Positions 38,528 through 39,861 of a stretch of 39,861 bases of DNA are shown here, piece by piece. The notes beneath the pieces were generated by a model. The model was not told where the DNA came from, made no database searches, and saw only the letters and a list, made by a program, of their open reading frames with translations. Within the stretch, counting starts at the first letter, position 1. Each line of letters starts with the position of its first letter. The stretch is taken from IMG/VR virus record IMGVR_UViG_3300031885_000050, positions 1 to 39,861 of that record. One strand, given 5' to 3'. Origin of the DNA: a virus. The position numbers were made by a program, and so were the translations under genes.

Positions 38528-39727
38528 ATGCGGCGCAATGGGAGTGGCTATCGGCGCAAGCAGCGCAAGACAGTGATGGCGGTGAAAGTGGACAGACCTC
38601 GGGGCGTCATATACCACGAGGGTGAGGGCTGGTGGTTCTGGGACGAGGTGGGGCTTGACAAATATGGTCCGTTTAAGACCGAGCAGAGCGCGGGCACGAT
38701 GGTGGCGTGGTATGCCAAGACACTCGACAAAGGCGCGAGCATCCCGGGGCATATTCAGCGCGGGCTGGACAATGCGCGGTGGGTGCGTAACGAGTTCGGA
38801 CAGATGGTGCACCTCACCGAGTATGTCGAGCGGCAGCCCGTTCCTGAAGGTGAGCAGATAACGATGGCAGAGGCAATGGGTGAGGACGCTGGCGCCATGA
38901 TTGCGCTGGGCGTTGAGCCTCGCACAGAGCCGCCGGCCGATCCTGAGGGGTTCACGATGGGGCTTGACTTGGCGACAGAGCCGGACCACACTGCCTCACT
39001 CATTCACAACGTCAAGCCCGCCACGATGCCCGACGGCTCGCCCATTACTCGCGAGGCAGTCGAGGCGCTCATTGTCGAGCTTGAAAAGGTGCAAGCGGAC
39101 GGCAAGCAGTTCATCCAGCTTGACGCGGGCACGATCATCCGCACCAAAGACTTCCTCGACCAAGTCAAAGCCTTTCACGCCAAGCAGAGCGAGCCACACA
39201 CGCTGCGCTTGACCTACACGCAAGACACGCAGGGTGCCCGCGTGTTCCTTGACGGTGCGCAGTGGTGCGCGTTGCTCGGCGCTGACCTCGTGGAAGGCGT
39301 CGCGGGCTTTGCCTCTACACCTCAGGGAGCGGTGGATGACCTTCAGCGCGAACTGGACGAGCGCAAGAGCCGCCCCGACATGGTTAAGCTCGCTCGACTC
39401 GATATGGGGGAATACTACCGCGAACTGCGCCGCCTCGCGCGGATTGACAAAGAGGTCAAAGCAGGGGGCAAGCCGGAAGAGGTCCAGCGCAAGCCCGAGC
39501 ACCGCGACCCGCTGGGCGCGTGGCAGCGGCGTTTGTTTGCGCTCGTTTATATCCTCATGGACACGCACAAGGCGCCCATTTTTTCTTCCAAGCACTGTTT
39601 CCGCTTTGAGCTTTGGGTGGACAACAATGCCCAGCCCGACCCCGTGGTTTACGTCAAGTATTATTTCCGCATGTCGGGGATTCGGCGTATGCTGTCGCTC
39701 TTTCATCAGGTCAACCGCAATGTCTAG
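38528..39727 (+). CDS. unknown multi-part protein
   Basis: A 399-residue protein that appears to be several small units joined. Residues about 28-65 (VIYHEGEGWWFWDEVGLDKY, GPFKTEQSAGTMVAWYAKTL) resemble a short phage motif with WxFxDExGxxxGPF. Residues about 155-235 contain a helical segment and QFIQLDAGTIIRTKD. The C-terminal 60 residues have FRFELWVDNN and VVYVKYYFRM strands. No enzyme motif is visible. Ribosome site AAAGGAG lies before 38528. It ends eight bases inside the sigma-factor gene, so it is co-translated with it. Base composition is normal for the genome. Confidence 0.7.
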   Translation: MRRNGSGYRRKQRKTVMAVKVDRPRGVIYHEGEGWWFWDEVGLDKYGPFKTEQSAGTMVAWYAKTLDKGASIPGHIQRGLDNARWVRNEFGQMVHLTEYVERQPVPEGEQITMAEAMGEDAGAMIALGVEPRTEPPADPEGFTMGLDLATEPDHTASLIHNVKPATMPDGSPITREAVEALIVELEKVQADGKQFIQLDAGTIIRTKDFLDQVKAFHAKQSEPHTLRLTYTQDTQGARVFLDGAQWCALLGADLVEGVAGFASTPQGAVDDLQRELDERKSRPDMVKLARLDMGEYYRELRRLARIDKEVKAGGKPEEVQRKPEHRDPLGAWQRRLFALVYILMDTHKAPIFSSKHCFRFELWVDNNAQPDPVVYVKYYFRMSGIRRMLSLFHQVNRNV

Positions 39728-39861
39728 CAAGCGGCAACAACGAACGGCGCTGGTGCTTGAGGAGTACCTGTGGGTGGTTCATACTGCGGTCAAGACCTTC
39801 CCAGTGGAGTATCGGCGCGACTTGGTCGGGGAAGGTTATGTCAAGCTGTGCGAGGCGCGGG
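39641..39861. repeat. terminal overlap, right copy
   Basis: Same 221 bases as 1-221, with G at 39734 in place of A at 94. It includes the end of the 399-residue unknown protein and the first 47 codons of the sigma factor. Confidence 0.95.
39720..39861 (+). CDS. 5' part of sigma factor (partial copy)
   Basis: First 47 codons of the sigma-factor gene, cut by the window end; the complete copy is at 80-568. The sole difference is a silent CGG for CGA at codon 5. Confidence 0.9.
   Translation, partial: MSSKRQQRTALVLEEYLWVVHTAVKTFPVEYRRDLVGEGYVKLCEAR

Overview
This window is one complete genome unit of a tailed double-stranded DNA bacteriophage with siphovirus-like morphology. The last 221 bases repeat the first 221 bases with a single silent difference, so the unique unit is about 39.64 kb and the sequence was circular or circularly permuted when assembled. 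Every recognisable gene lies on the + strand, most genes touch or overlap, and nearly all have AGGAGG-type ribosome sites, so the host is a bacterium. The host genus cannot be read from the sequence. There is no integrase, excisionase or CI-like repressor, so a virulent life style is the simplest reading.

Region 1 (80-568 and the equivalent right end) is a small sigma-70-like factor at the end of the early operon. Region 2 (757-2024) holds two small unknown genes and a protein resembling a DNA sliding clamp. Region 3 (2099-14915) is packaging and head/connector: small and large terminase, portal, a MuF head protein carrying a C-terminal ADP-ribosyltransferase domain, a protease-scaffold fusion with an internal start for free scaffold, major capsid, a modular virion protein, connectors, tail terminator and tail tube. 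Region 4 (14970-21720) is tail assembly chaperones with a probable programmed frameshift, tape measure, a tail-tip protein, a small membrane protein, an amidase endolysin and an EF-hand-like protein, closed by a strong terminator. Region 5 (21721-22187) is an AT-rich control region with a consensus sigma-70 promoter.

Region 6 (22188-24530) has small early genes, a gene with a nested Lys/Ala-rich product, and a ParB-like protein. Region 7 (24523-28220) is a compact set encoding a full route from GTP to preQ1 and its insertion into DNA: QueC, DpdA, QueF, QueD, QueE and a phosphoribosyltransferase-FolE fusion. The phage therefore probably replaces part of its guanine with 7-aminomethyl-7-deazaguanine as protection from host nucleases. 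Region 8 (28222-37502) is replication and recombination: SNF2 helicase, RuvC-like resolvase, family-4 uracil-DNA glycosylase, Cas4/RecB-like nuclease, Sak4-like ATPase with an ssDNA-binding partner, family-A DNA polymerase and primase-helicase. Region 9 (37478-39727) has an AT-rich adenine methyltransferase that looks recently acquired, and two unknown genes leading back to the sigma factor.

The points most worth attention are the phosphoribosyltransferase-FolE fusion, which could recycle the guanine released by DpdA; the MuF-ADP-ribosyltransferase capsid protein; a beta-rich module shared by major capsid, a neighbouring virion protein and the tail tube; and a pair of 160-180-base sequences in inverted orientation that bracket the 21-kb late block.
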